DNA of 64,000 nucleotides, from contig NW_024037074.1 in NCBI RefSeq assembly GCF_015706575.1, positions 25,409,334 through 25,473,333 of the forward strand. The letters are read 5' to 3'. Shown here one piece after another: positions 1-12,700 of the stretch (position 1 is the stretch's first letter; every line of letters starts with the position of its first letter). Under the pieces are notes generated by a model. That model was not told the origin of the DNA. It searched no databases and saw nothing but the letters and a program-made list of their open reading frames with translations. The stretch is from Patiria miniata. Lineage: Eukaryota > Echinodermata > Asteroidea > Valvatida > Asterinidae. A program made the translations under genes and the position numbers.

Positions 1-720
1 CTCCCAATGGGAAAAGCCTGAACTATTCTTGTTTTGCCTGCGGGTCAGAGTGGAAGGACTTTAGGCCATCAGCCTGGGGGATTGGTCAGTATCAAATGAG
101 GGGAATAATGCTCATTGTGACTTTTGGCAAGGTATGCACCCCTGTAGTTGGAAAATATGTGATAGCATTGCAGCGGTGGCAGCTTTTTGGCTGGTATCAC
201 TTTTTTTTTTTTAAATGGCGGCCAAAATAAACTTGTTACCACATATAATTAATCCAGTAACAAGCCTATTGGTGGCCATTTTGAAGAAAAAAAATTAAAA
301 GTGATTACATCCCAAAAACTTCCACCGCTCACACTGCAAAGCTATCACACATTTTCCAACTCTAGATGTGCATACCTTGCCAAAAATCGCTTTGAGCATT
401 GCTCCTTTCGATCATTTGATACCGGTGGCCCAATTTTTGGACCAAAGCTGATAGCCTACTTTGCATTCTGCCTGGCAACAAGCTAGGACATCCCATTCAA
501 TCCGAAGGCATCTTGGAACCTTTCATCGGAACCCTGACTAGCATTTCTGACTCGGTCATTTGTCAAAGAATATGTCACTGGGAGACATACTTCCAAACAT
601 TAATACACTCAAACAAGTTTTTACAAATTCTCATTTTCTCTAAATCCAAAAAATATAACTGATAATTTGATAAAATACCCAAATACCAAACAACAAACAG
701 AAGACAATGACACAACCTAC

Positions 721-784
721 CTTCATTGTCTCCTTCTATCTGAATATCTTGGTCCACTACTGGGACGTTGGCTCCTTCATTTGG
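721..784 (-). CDS. GOLM2: GOLM-like gene exon 13 (last exon visible)
   Basis: A 64-base exon encoding PNEGANVPVVDQDIQIEGDN then E plus one base. It lies between TTTTATCTTTAG and GTAGGTTGTG. It starts in phase 0, matching the end of exon 12, and ends in phase 1, so at least one more exon follows. I found no convincing continuation in 1-720, so the terminal exon is probably left of the window. Confidence 0.72.
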
Positions 785-3700
785 CTAAAGATAAAACAAA
801 AGACTTTTCTAAATTTTATTGTCAAATAAATTAAATAAAAAGATGCTCAATAGGCTCTCAGAAGCTGCTGGCCAACAAATTCGTGTTCATGCATGAGTCA
901 ATTGATTGTGCCACATACTTTCTTGAAGGAGTAGTGTTTGTAGTAAAAAAAAATATCAGGTTTTGACCCCAGTGACCCATGATGACCTCTGACCCCAGTT
1001 TGGTCATGTGACATGTTGGGGCTGGACTACTGATAGACAAAGTTTGGTTGAAATCGGTCAAAATATGCAATAGAGAATGTCAACGTTTGTTACTAACTAA
1101 CTAACTAACGGAGAGACATGATGATTTGTTGAGCTGCTACCCGCAGCTAAAATCGCAGCTAAAAATTGAAATCAATTTCCAAACTTGCGTCCCTGCATTT
1201 ACTGTTTAGGAATTGGCTAACCTCTTCAGCATCTCTCCCTTCATCGCCTTGGTCACCTTCCTCTCTGTCATCTCCATATTCTGGCGGTCGCCCATCCCTA
1301 TCCTCTGCCCTGTCCTCCCCTCCCTCATCCTGCTCTCTGCCTGGCTGTTCCTCATCTCCTCCAGCATCCTCTGTAGACAAAACAGACAAAATATCATTAA
1401 AGGGAAAATACAACATTTGCAAACATCAAAAAATAAAACTACCAAATCATTTTGAAATACCTTGCTGGACTGTTAGTGAATGACAGTGTAAAGCATCCTG
1501 TAAAATCATGGCACCTGGTAAACTCTCATTTTCAAGAAAAAAAGGTATTTTTGTATCAATTTCCAACGCTGATCGGCCGATCAGCGTTGGAAACAACTGG
1601 CTTTTTTTCCTAATACAGGCCCCAATTGACCATCGCACTTGTTTGCAATCGATTACAAACCTATGAACGGGTACGAGCCAGCTAGACTGGTTCCCCGACC
1701 TTACAATTCCCTCATGTATGTAAACTGCTCTGTTTTTTTCTTATATGGAGTCAGGGAACCAGACTACAGGAAAATGATCGTTTTCCTTGGTTTTTATAGC
1801 ATTTTCGAACCCAAAACCTCAAAAAAGTCAGTGTAACTATATTTGCTATATATTTCCAACCCCCCAATTCCATCCGTTTCTGAAAATTACAGCAAAAGCA
1901 AATGATGTATATTCCCTTTAACTATGATTATAACACTCCTCTTGCTTGTTCTTTATCCTGGTTGGCTGAAACACGGTCACGTGTGATTCACTAACATGAC
2001 TTACCCTCCTACTATTTAAGAGGTCACCAATGGTCAAAATTTACTTCCTCACCTCCTGGCCTACTGTGTACAAACCAATAGGGGTCTTGACCAATATTGA
2101 CCCAAGCAATAACAAGGCTGACAATGCATGTTTCCATAGGAGGGCTAATAAAGGCTAGTGTATGAAACTTGCGTCAGCGTGAACTAAGCGTTTCTTTAAT
2201 TGTTGAATTGCTTACAGTTGAATTGCTCATGTGTTAATTGTTGAATTAAAACAGTTCAATAATAAAAGCCTGAAAGGTTTTTTTTTATTTTTGCCTGGGC
2301 GAAAGGCTAGGATGTCACTAGCTCTACCTCAACATATTGACAGTGATTGCTGTCGTAAATAATTCTCCATGCATGTGCGTCCATTTTTACATTTCAAAAA
2401 TACCTTGATCTTTGTCCTTTCTATGCACATGTGCATTACTGTTTTTGTTCTTCTTCTGACAAGAACAGCTTTCTTGTGTTTTTTTTAAGCTCTGGTAAGA
2501 GCTAGAACATGTCACTTGGTGGTCGGTCGGTCGGTGAGTCTGTCTGTCTGTCCCCAAAAAAAATTGACCAAAATAAGGCCCCATAAGTTTCCCACAAAAT
2601 ATCACTACCAAACTTAAATAATAAAAAAAAAAGCAAACACAATATATTAAATACTTGTATGTAACAATTCGGAAAGATGTTTATGAAAAGTTTGTAAAAG
2701 AAGGCCAAATATGTTCAGTAATGTTATAGTCACGTGGTATTTATCACAAATCGCTATTAATCAGGTACACATTGTACATCTAAAGTATGGTGTTGCATAT
2801 GACAGGCATGCAACTGGGAATTTAGAAAAAAACGAGGAAACTCCAAACCACACAAGACTTTGTACAGTATTTTTCAATTTGTAATGTCATTCATGAGAAG
2901 TAAAAAACGAGGAAATCAGCAGATCCGAGGAAAAGTTGCATGCCTGATATGAAAGGGGAACTCCCAAGCTACACGCCAATGTGACTCTAGAGGTCGCTGT
3001 TCATGTGGGTCTGTGTAAAACAGCGTAGATTTCATGCAAGACTTTCAGGCAAGACGGCCGGAGCTTATTGTGAAATGCATGTACATGACCTATAGCAATA
3101 TCCAATTGATTATCTACATGTATAAGAACCGTACCTCCACCAGAACAGCCTTGTGTCATGGACAAAACCATTGCACACAGCAACCACAGATATGGGATTT
3201 GGTTGTCCAAGTAAAGCAACATGCTGTGCCAACACTTCCACCAAAATTGACAGGATTTTGACAGGCAAAAACAGGATGAGCATAGAACACAGCATCTTTT
3301 GGAACACTCAGGAAATAGAGAAGAAGGAAAACTGATGCTTTGTTGATATAAAGGAAGGGGGAGGTTGAAGCTTGGTTCGCCGAGGGAAACAAACAAACTT
3401 TTCAGAAATTGTTGCTGCATAATCCAGCATCCCGTGGAAATTTCAAAGAAAGTTGAAAGCAACATCCTCAAGGACGTTTGCAAACACTGGATCAAGAAGA
3501 CAGCCTTTTAAAATGTTGAGAAAACAGAGGACAATGGAAGATGCAATGCGTTTTGGAGTAAGGGAGGTTGCAGTTTGTTTCAACAAGGGAAGCACAAAGG
3601 CTGCAAGCTGCATGATGCAGCATCCCGGTGAAAGCTTCTGGTATTCTGGTACAATAATTTCCTTTCTGTTTGTAGAGCAACATTCTCCAGCCTTTTTAAA

Positions 3701-6700
3701 TGCTGGGGTTACAAAGAATGATGGACCTGAAAATGGCATTGAGGTACAGAGGCAGACGGAAGGTGCAGCATGGTTCATCAAGGGGGAAAACAGCAAAGCT
3801 TTTGAGAAGTTGCGAGCCACTTGCCAGCATCAGAGCCACTTGATCCCATGGGAAAGGAGATTCACATTACCACAAACTTGTCACTTGGGTTCTGCTGGAG
3901 TGCAGCAGGGCTTGGTGGGATCACTGCTACTTGAGGGGTGTCTCCCCTAGTTCCATCCGTCTGAACGACAGAGGTCAACCCCTGGCGCATTCTTGGTCTC
4001 CTTGGCTGCTCCGGATACAGGTAGTTCAGAGGCCTCATGAGGGGTATCCCTTGGTACCCATCAACATGGTCAGCTCGACGTAATGGTTCTGGCGTGACCT
4101 TTGACACAACGTTGCCTGGCATTCCCTTTTGGGTTACCAAGGCTGTATCATCTTGAGGCAAGGTTGGCAAAGGAATAATTTGTCGTTCGAGTAAGGTGTT
4201 TGTAATTCACAAAATGTGAAAATGAACAAATGAAATGCACAAATTTAACTGACAAAATGTGGTTAATGTTGCAATTGTACCTGTACAGTTTCTTTATTTT
4301 ATGTACATTGACGTGAAAGCAACTTTTCATCGTGCACTTGTACTGGAAAACAATTGTCCATATTCGTAGTTATTCTCCTACTCACAAAAGGACTGGACAG
4401 CAATGGAATAGATCTCTCTCATAGGACTCCACCTTCGTAGGAAAATTACAACTGCATGCTCAATGCCATCAGGTGCGTGTGTACTTGTTCTACATGTACA
4501 TAACCCCCGAGGACCGACACACAAAGGGAGAACAACAGATCCTTTCAGTCCTCGGGCGTTGGGTCTTTTGTTCAAAATGGTCCTCTGTATTAAGTGTGTG
4601 TGCTTAGTCTATGGGAGAGTGGTATATTACAGGGACAAAGGGAAACACAAAACATTGTCCTAGAGAGTATAGTAAAACAAGAGTGGATGCGCGCAGTGTG
4701 CAAAATGTTCTAAACACGCATGCGTGTTGCTCATGATTTATTCGAAATACGGCGCAGCCGATGCGCGTCACGAAAATTTGACGCCCAAAATGTCAATGCA
4801 CGTGGCAATCTGTAGGAAGCGATGTCATTTGAGAGAGACCTTTTCATGTACATCAAATTTGTTTTAGCTCCACAATTACCATTAGAAATGTGCTACGAGT
4901 GTAACTTCCTTCCTGTACAATACACAACCCAACACACTTGTGACCTATGATCTGTGACCTGTGACATGACCTGACAGCCCCCTCCTAGTTTTGACCCTTA
5001 CCTTGTTCCTTCTGCCTGTCCTCTTCATCGCCCTGTGGTCTCAGGCGCTGCATCCTCATCTCCATGTCCTTCTCCAAATCCTCCTGTCTTGCCTCATCAT
5101 TCTCCTGGGCCTTCCTGCCTTCATCAACTTCTTCTACAGAGGCAAACATGTGAAGTGTTCTATAGCTCTCGTTTCAAATGATACTCTACTACAATTAAAG
5201 CTACAGTCCATCATTTGTAATTTGTGCATTTTGTTCGTTTGAAGCAACAAAAGAGTTCAAAATCTAATGAAGGATACTGAGCAACTAAGCTGATGAAATT
5301 TCAGCTAAGCTTCAGCTGTACATTCTAAGATCTCAATTTCAAAAGAAAAGTTACTGAATCATGTTTTGAATTGTTTTGAATTGCAGTTATACGCGACGTC
5401 GCGCACTGATCCGACGAATTATAACAACCGCGCGCGCGTGTGCCTCGTTCCAATACTTGTGCGCGCTGCGAACTACTAATTTAAATTTTCCTACGGTGCT
5501 TCTTAAGAATCACCGTTGGAAATGCCTTCTTTCGTTGTTACTTCAAAATGACGGCTTCCCAGAAAGAATAATTTCACAGGGAGTTTAGTCCCCTTACTAT
5601 CTTTCAACCAAGTATGTTTTTCAACAATAATTACGCCAGTTACTTTTCGGATGGCTGCAAATAATGGACTATAGCTTTAAATCCTGCTCTCTATCATTAA
5701 TATCAGTGCCTCCAAGGAAAATTGAACATTCGTCAGTTACTTTTTGATTCTTGATGTAATTTACATATTGTGCGTATGTGCTTGTGCATTAACCCTAACT
5801 CCCTACTGTCTTTTACTAAGTACTGGACCAAGTCCGCCACAATCCATCAGTCACACTGCTTCCAATGCATGCTTTGCTTCAGGCCTCTAGGCCCAAGACC
5901 ATCATACTCCATCAACATTTATTCGAAACAGGCCTGCAGGACCAAGTCCCCCAAATTCCATCCAAATTGGGGGAAAGGATTTTGATGGAGTTGAAGAGTT
6001 TAGGGTTAGTAAAAAAAAAAGTGTTGGTTGGTTGGTTGGTTTGTCTTTTAACAAGATAACTCAGAAAGATATGGACGGATTTGCATGACTTTTTTTTTGG
6101 GGGGTGGTCCTTGGTACAAGTACAAATCTGGGTCTGGATGCAGGAATTTTTTTGAAGGATTTTTCACCATTTATGCGAGTATTTCTTTTGGGTGTACTGA
6201 CAACATGGTGGGAATTGTTTAGCCTTGGCGGAGGTTTGCGCTCTCCGAGTGCTTTCTGGTTCCCTTTGTTAAACCACCGATCCATCTCATTGTGCTCTAC
6301 TCCATTATGTTTGACCTGATCAGTTTGTTCTTCACCCACCTCCATCTTGGTAAGCCGGTCCCCCGTTATCATCTTCCCCCTTTTTTTTTACCCACCTCCA
6401 TCTTGGTAAGCAAGTCCCCCGTTATCACCTTCCCCCATTTTTTTTACCCACCTCCATCTTGGTAAGCAGGTCCCCCGTTATAAACTTCCCCTGTTTTTTT
6501 TACCCACCTCCATCTTGGTGAGCAGGTCCCCCATTATCATATTCCCCCATTTTTTTACCCACCTCCAACTTGGTAAGCAGGTCCCCCGTTATCAACTTCC
6601 CCGTCTTTTTACCCACCTCCATCTTGGTGAGCAGGTCCCCCGTTATCATCTTCCCCGTTTTTTTACCCACCTCCATCTTGGTAAGCAGGTCCTCCGTTAT

Positions 6701-9700
6701 CATCTTCCCCGTTTTTTTTACCCACCTCCATCTTGGTAAGCAAGTCCCCCGTTATCACCTTCCCCCATTTTTTTTTACCCACCTCCATCTTGGTAAGCAG
6801 GTCCCCCGTTATAAACTTCCCCTGTTTTTTTTACCCACCTCCATCTTGGTGAGCAGGTCCCCCATTATCATATTCCCCCATTTTTTTACCCACCTCCAAC
6901 TTGGTAAGCAGGTCCCCCGTTATCAACTTCCCCCGTTTTTTTACCCACCTCCATCTTGGTGAGCAGGTCCCCCGTTATCATCTTCCCCGTTTTTTTACCC
7001 ACCTCCATCTTGGTGAGCAGGTCCTCCGTTATCATCTTCCCCGTTTTTTTTACCCACCTCCATCTTGGTAAGCAAGTCCCCCGTTATCACCTTCCCCCAT
7101 TTTTTTTACCCACCTCCATCTTGGTAAGCAGGTCCCCCGTTATAAACTTCCCCTGTTTTTTTTACCCACCTCCATCTTGGTGAGCAGGTCCCCCATTATC
7201 ATATTCCCCCATTTTTTTACCCACCTCCAACTTGGTAAGCAGGTCCCCCGTTATCAACTTCCCCGTCTTTTTACCCACCTCCATCTTGGTGAGCAGGTCC
7301 CCCGTTATCATCTTCCCCGTTTTTTTACCCACCTCCATCTTGGTAAGCAGGTCCTCCGTTATCATCTTCCCCGTTTTTTTTACCCACCTCCATCTTGGTA
7401 AGCAAGTCCCCCGTTATCACCTTCCCCCATTTTTTTTACCCACCTCCATCTTGGTAAGCAGGTCCCCCGTTATAAACTTCCCCTGTTTTTTTTACCCACC
7501 TCCATCTTGGTGAGCAGGTCCCCCATTATCATATTCCCCCATTTTTTTACCCACCTCCAACTTGGTAAGCAGGTCCCCCGTTATCAACTTCCCCCGTTTT
7601 TTTTACCCACCTCCATCTTGGTGAGCAGGTCTCCCGTTATCATCTTCCCCGTTTTTTTTACCCACCTCCATCTTGGTAAGCAGGTACCCCTTTATCATCT
7701 TCCCCGTTTTTTTACCCACGTCCATCTTGGTAAGCAGGTCCCCCGTTATCATCTTCCCCCGTTTTTTTTACCCACCTCCATCTTGGTACGCAGGTCCCCC
7801 GTTATCATCTTCCCCATTTTTTTACCCACCTCCATCTTGGTAAGCAGGTCCCCCGTTATCATCTTCCCCATTTTTTTACCCACCTCCATCTTGGTACGCA
7901 GGTCCTCCGTTATCATCTTCCCCGCCGTCTTGCCTGGCAACGTTCTCCTCCTCCCCTTCTTTAGCTTCTTCCTCCTCCCCTCCTTTAGCTTCTTCCTCCT
8001 CCCCCTTCTTGACCTCTTCATCCTGCCCATCTTTCTCCTGTCTCTGCTGATCTTCTTCATTCTCAATCATCTTCACAGGGCCAGGATCTTGGTGATCTGT
8101 CCAAGTAAAGCACAGTAACTTACTTAGCAATAGCGTCTGCTCAGTGACTCCACGATATAGGCTCTATAGATCAGGGGTGTGAGTGACCACTGATAAAAAT
8201 AGCTGAAAACAGCTGAAAAAGGTGTAAAAAAGCTGAACTTTGGAAATCTCCTATACTTTTGAACACAGCAAGTGAGGGAAAAAGCTGAAAAAAGCTGAAA
8301 TCCAACACACACAAAAAGCTGAAATCAGCTTTAAAGCTGAGATTTCACACCCCTGATAGATGTTCTAGACTGAATGCTGTAATGATGACCTATTATGGTG
8401 CAAATTTCACTTTGATTGAAGCAACTCAGTAACATCTAAAATTGTAATATTGTACAAACAGGGTTCGACCTTATCTTTTTTTCACTAGCCAGCCGGGCTA
8501 CTGAAACAGACTCTTAACAAGCCCGCAGGCATTTTCACTGGACCGCATGTTTTTCTTTTATAGAGTATCTCATGAACAATAATGTGCATACATGTAAAAC
8601 GTGTATCCTGAGGCAATCTTGTCAGTGTTTTTGATAAACACATCTAATAATTTAACCCTAAACATTAATAATAGAATTAGACACAAATTGGTACAGGTTT
8701 GCTTTCTGAATTTAATGAAATATTTCTTCCTGTCCCTTCATCTTTGCCGTAGCCAAATAATTTTGGACTCGCCAGCTAGCTGGGCTACTTAAGCAATAGT
8801 TTGACTAGCCCGCCGCAGTTTTGACTAGCATTTGGCTAGCGGGCTACCGCTTAAGTCGAACCCTGGTACAAATGTTATTTCTGAATTGTACCATTATGCA
8901 AAGTTGCGTCTATTAGGATTCAATGTCTGTTGGTAACCCACTATGGAGTTGTTTACACAGCATCCCAAGTCGCTTAAAAATATGGCCAATTGGGTCCATG
9001 ATGCAACGCCAGAGAATTGACCACTGCAAAGTCCACATCACTCTTTCATCACAGGTAGAAGTAAATGGTTTTTGTTGTTGACAAATAGTATTTTTGGGGG
9101 GGTATTTATCAGACATACCTTGGCCTGCTTCTTGTGGACGGTCAACTTCTAATGGAACTCTGCCGTGAAAAATTTAAAAAGGGCCTTCAAATTCATGCCA
9201 ATATGTTTGAAAAGAAAACAAAAACGCTTATTTAATGATCACCCCAAGCTGTTTTTACAGTAATTCAGCAAGTTATTCAACAGAATTGTATTTAAGGCCA
9301 ATTCAAACTCGGCAAGAAAAGCAAACGCAAATGGGCAATTCCATGCAAAAGTGGACACAGCTGTAAAGTGGAAACTGTACAACATCTTCCAAACTACAAG
9401 CATCACAACATCAAATGTGGTGTCAAATTAAAGGGAAAATACAACATTTGCAAACATCAAAAAACGAAATGATCAAATTATCACGAAATACCTTACTGGA
9501 TTGTGAGGAATGACAGTCTAAAGCATCCTTTAAAATCGTGGCTCCTGGTGTGCGGACATTTTCAAGAAAAGCTGCATTTTTCCAACGCTGGTCGGCCGAC
9601 CAGCGTTGGAAAAAACTGGCTTTTTTTCAAAAACTGTTCTTAATTTTTCATATTTAGTTTTCTGAATTTTCTTTGCAATTGATTACACACCTCTGCAGGG

Positions 9701-12700
9701 GTACAAGCCTGCTAGACTGATTCTCTGACCTTACAATTCCCTAAAGTGTATTAAGTGCTCCTTTTCATCTTATTGGGGTCAGGGAACCAGACTACAAGAA
9801 CATGATAGGTTTTCTTGGTTTTTCCAGCATCTCCAAGCCCAAAACGTGAAACATGTCATTTTAACAATATTTGCTATAACATACTAATCCTCCAAATCCA
9901 TTTATTTCTGAAAATTAAAGCAAAAGCAGATGTTGTACATTCCCTTTAAAGGGCTACAAGATCTTTCATTTGAGTGGTGTGCCAATGAGATTGAATGTAG
10001 TTAAGTATGATTTTGGGTTAAAAAACTGGCTTTTTTTGCTAAAATCATGGATTTTTGGTAGTCATTTTGACAGTTTTTAGTTTTACGGCTCAGATAAAAT
10101 ACAGAGATTTCCTTAAAGGTGAAATATAACATTTGCTTTTGCTGTAATTTTCAGAAATGGATGGATTTGGGGGGTTATAAAGAAAATATTGTAACACTGA
10201 CTTGTTTGAAGTTTGTGTTATAGATGCTAGAAAAACCAAGAAAACAATCATGTTCCTGCAGTCTGGTTCCCTGAGCCCACTTAAGATAATGGGGAATTAT
10301 AAGGTCCAGGAACCAGTCTAGCTGGCTTGTACCCGTTCATAGGTGTGTAATCAATTGCAAACAAAATGTGGACTGACTAAATATGGTAAACTGGGGGCAG
10401 TATTTGAAAAAAGCTAGTTCTTTTTCCAACACTGGTCCGCCAGTGTTGGAAATTGATACAAAAATACCACTTTTCTTGAAAATGACAGCACACCAGGTGC
10501 ACGATTTTACAGGATGTTTTTAATAGACTGTCATTCACTAACAGTCTAGTAAGGTACATGTATTTCATGATAATTTGGTAAATAATGAATAATGAAAGGT
10601 TTGCGGAAACACCATGTGCGAATAATTTCTCAACTAAGAGAATGGTTCTGAAAAGAACCAGAGGTATAAACTCGACGTTCCGGTCAGTATGCTCTGACCG
10701 TCTTCAGGAGATAATTTGGTAGTTTTGTTTGTTGATGTTTGAGTGAACATATAACACCTATGCTGACAAATCTGCACTGGTTGCCAGTATAGTCTCGCAT
10801 CCATTATAAGGTCATTCTCATCATCTTCAAAGCTATCCATGGTCTATGTCCAGCCTACATCTCAGAACTACTTGTACCATACAATCCACCAAGGCCCCTT
10901 AGATCACCTTCCCAGCATCTTCTCACCATGAACCCCAGAAAAATGACGAACTATGGTGAAAGAGCATTTGCATGTGGGGGCCCTAGACTTTGGAATTCTC
11001 TCCCACTGTCACTGCGATCAATAACTGACCTACAATTGTTTAAGACCAGCCTTAAAACACATTGTTTTGACAATTGTTTTCCTTAGTCATATAGATTTGC
11101 TTATGAATTGTAAAGCATTTTGTGAGCTCCGACAGTCCTGAAATGCGCTACATAAGAATGAGTTGTTATTAGTATTATATTATGTTTGCAAATTTTCCTT
11201 TTCATTGCCCTTGGGCTAGGACAATATTTGACTGGCAGCATTTTACCCTCTCTCGTTGTTATCAGGCTCCTGCTGTCCATCCAGATTCTGCAGGTCCTGA
11301 TGCTGCTGCAGCTGCTCAAGCTGCTGCCGATGCTGCTCTTTCTGCAGCAGTTCTTGCTGTTCAAGAATGTACCGCTGCTGGGCTTCTGCATCCTGTGCCC
11401 CGGGCTGCTGTGGTTGCTGCTCTTGCTGTGGTTGCTGCTCTTGCTGCTGCTGCTGCTGCTGCAAATACTGGTTGTATGCCTGCTGGTTCTGGACATCCTG
11501 AATGGATCAAGTATCGGAATTGTTGAAATGAAACGTAAACCTATGGCTTTGAGATGCAGTTATTTGTCATCATCAGTCAATTCACAATTCAGTGCGCCAC
11601 CAAGAGTTGGCCACGGAGAGTTAATTTTTCCCAGTGCATTGTGGGAGATGGTCGACAAATTCGCGGCGCGGGACATTTGAAATTGTTAGTTTTTTCCGGT
11701 CAGTAGTTTCGTAAGAGTATGATTCGAATACATGTATATGTTCACCCTTTTTTTCTTTTAATCAATATGGTGTTTTTGATAAGGCGGCAGAACGCTATGT
11801 CCCAATCTATAACAAACTTAGCTCAAGTTGTCTACTGACACTCATTCAAACAAATGGACAGCATTTTGTCAACCGTAAACTTAAAAAATGGACTCTCCAT
11901 GGCAAACTCTTGGTCACTGCATTGTGAATCGCCCGAATTCGAACCTGGGTTTCATTTGATCTAATGAATGATGAATGATAAATGGCCAGTGCATCTTATC
12001 ATCACATTGGCTGCAGTTGAAACCCTACTTCCTAGAAGCATTTCAGCACACAACTGTTACTCATACTGATGACATTTTCCTGTCTCTGATACCTTGATAC
12101 TTTGTTATTTGCCATGATGATATGATTTTTTTTATTTGTTGGGTTGGTAGTTTGCTATTCACGATCTCTCTTGGAAGTCTGCTGCATTAAAGGTATAGTC
12201 CATCATTTGTAATTTGTGCATTTTGTTCGTTTGAAGCAACAAAAGTGCTCAAAATCTGAAGCAGGGTGCTGAACAACTAACCTGATGAAGTTTCAGCTCA
12301 GCTTCAGCTGTACATGTATATTTCGAGAAAAACAACATTCTAAGATCTCGATTTCAAATCAAAAGTTGCTGAATCATGTTTTGAATTGGGCCTGAATTCA
12401 GCGTCCGAGACACGTTCTCACTAGCCGATTGCAGCTACGCGATGTCGCGCATCGATATGACGAATTGTAGCAACTGCGCGCGCGTGTGCATCGTGCCAAT
12501 TTCCAACGGTGCTTCTTAAGACGCACCGTTGGAAAGGCCTTCTTTCGTTGATTTCTTCAAAAAGACAGATTGCTAGAAAGAATAATTTCACAGGGAGTTT
12601 AGTCCCCTTACTATCTTTCAACCAAGTATGTTTTTCAACAATAATTACGCCAGTTACTTTTTGGATAGCTGCAAATGATGGACTCGGGCTTTAAAGAGTG

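Noticed and set aside
1159..1221. Read-through of exon 12 to a stop, giving a short C-terminus
   Set aside because: The GTTAGC donor, the in-phase exon 13 and loss of acidic character after EEV favour splicing, though a read-through isoform remains possible.
3453..3950. 165-codon plus-strand ORF
   Set aside because: It covers a diverged tandem repeat, has no domain and no splice context.
6500..8118. Long ORFs on both strands through the 55-bp array (for example 203 codons at 7507-8118)
   Set aside because: They arise from translating a tandem array in several frames; only the part of exon 10 with splice support is kept.
9576..9615. CRISPR-like or factor-binding palindromes as independent sites
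   Set aside because: They are the centres of MITE copies; the genome is eukaryotic and there is no spacer-repeat array.
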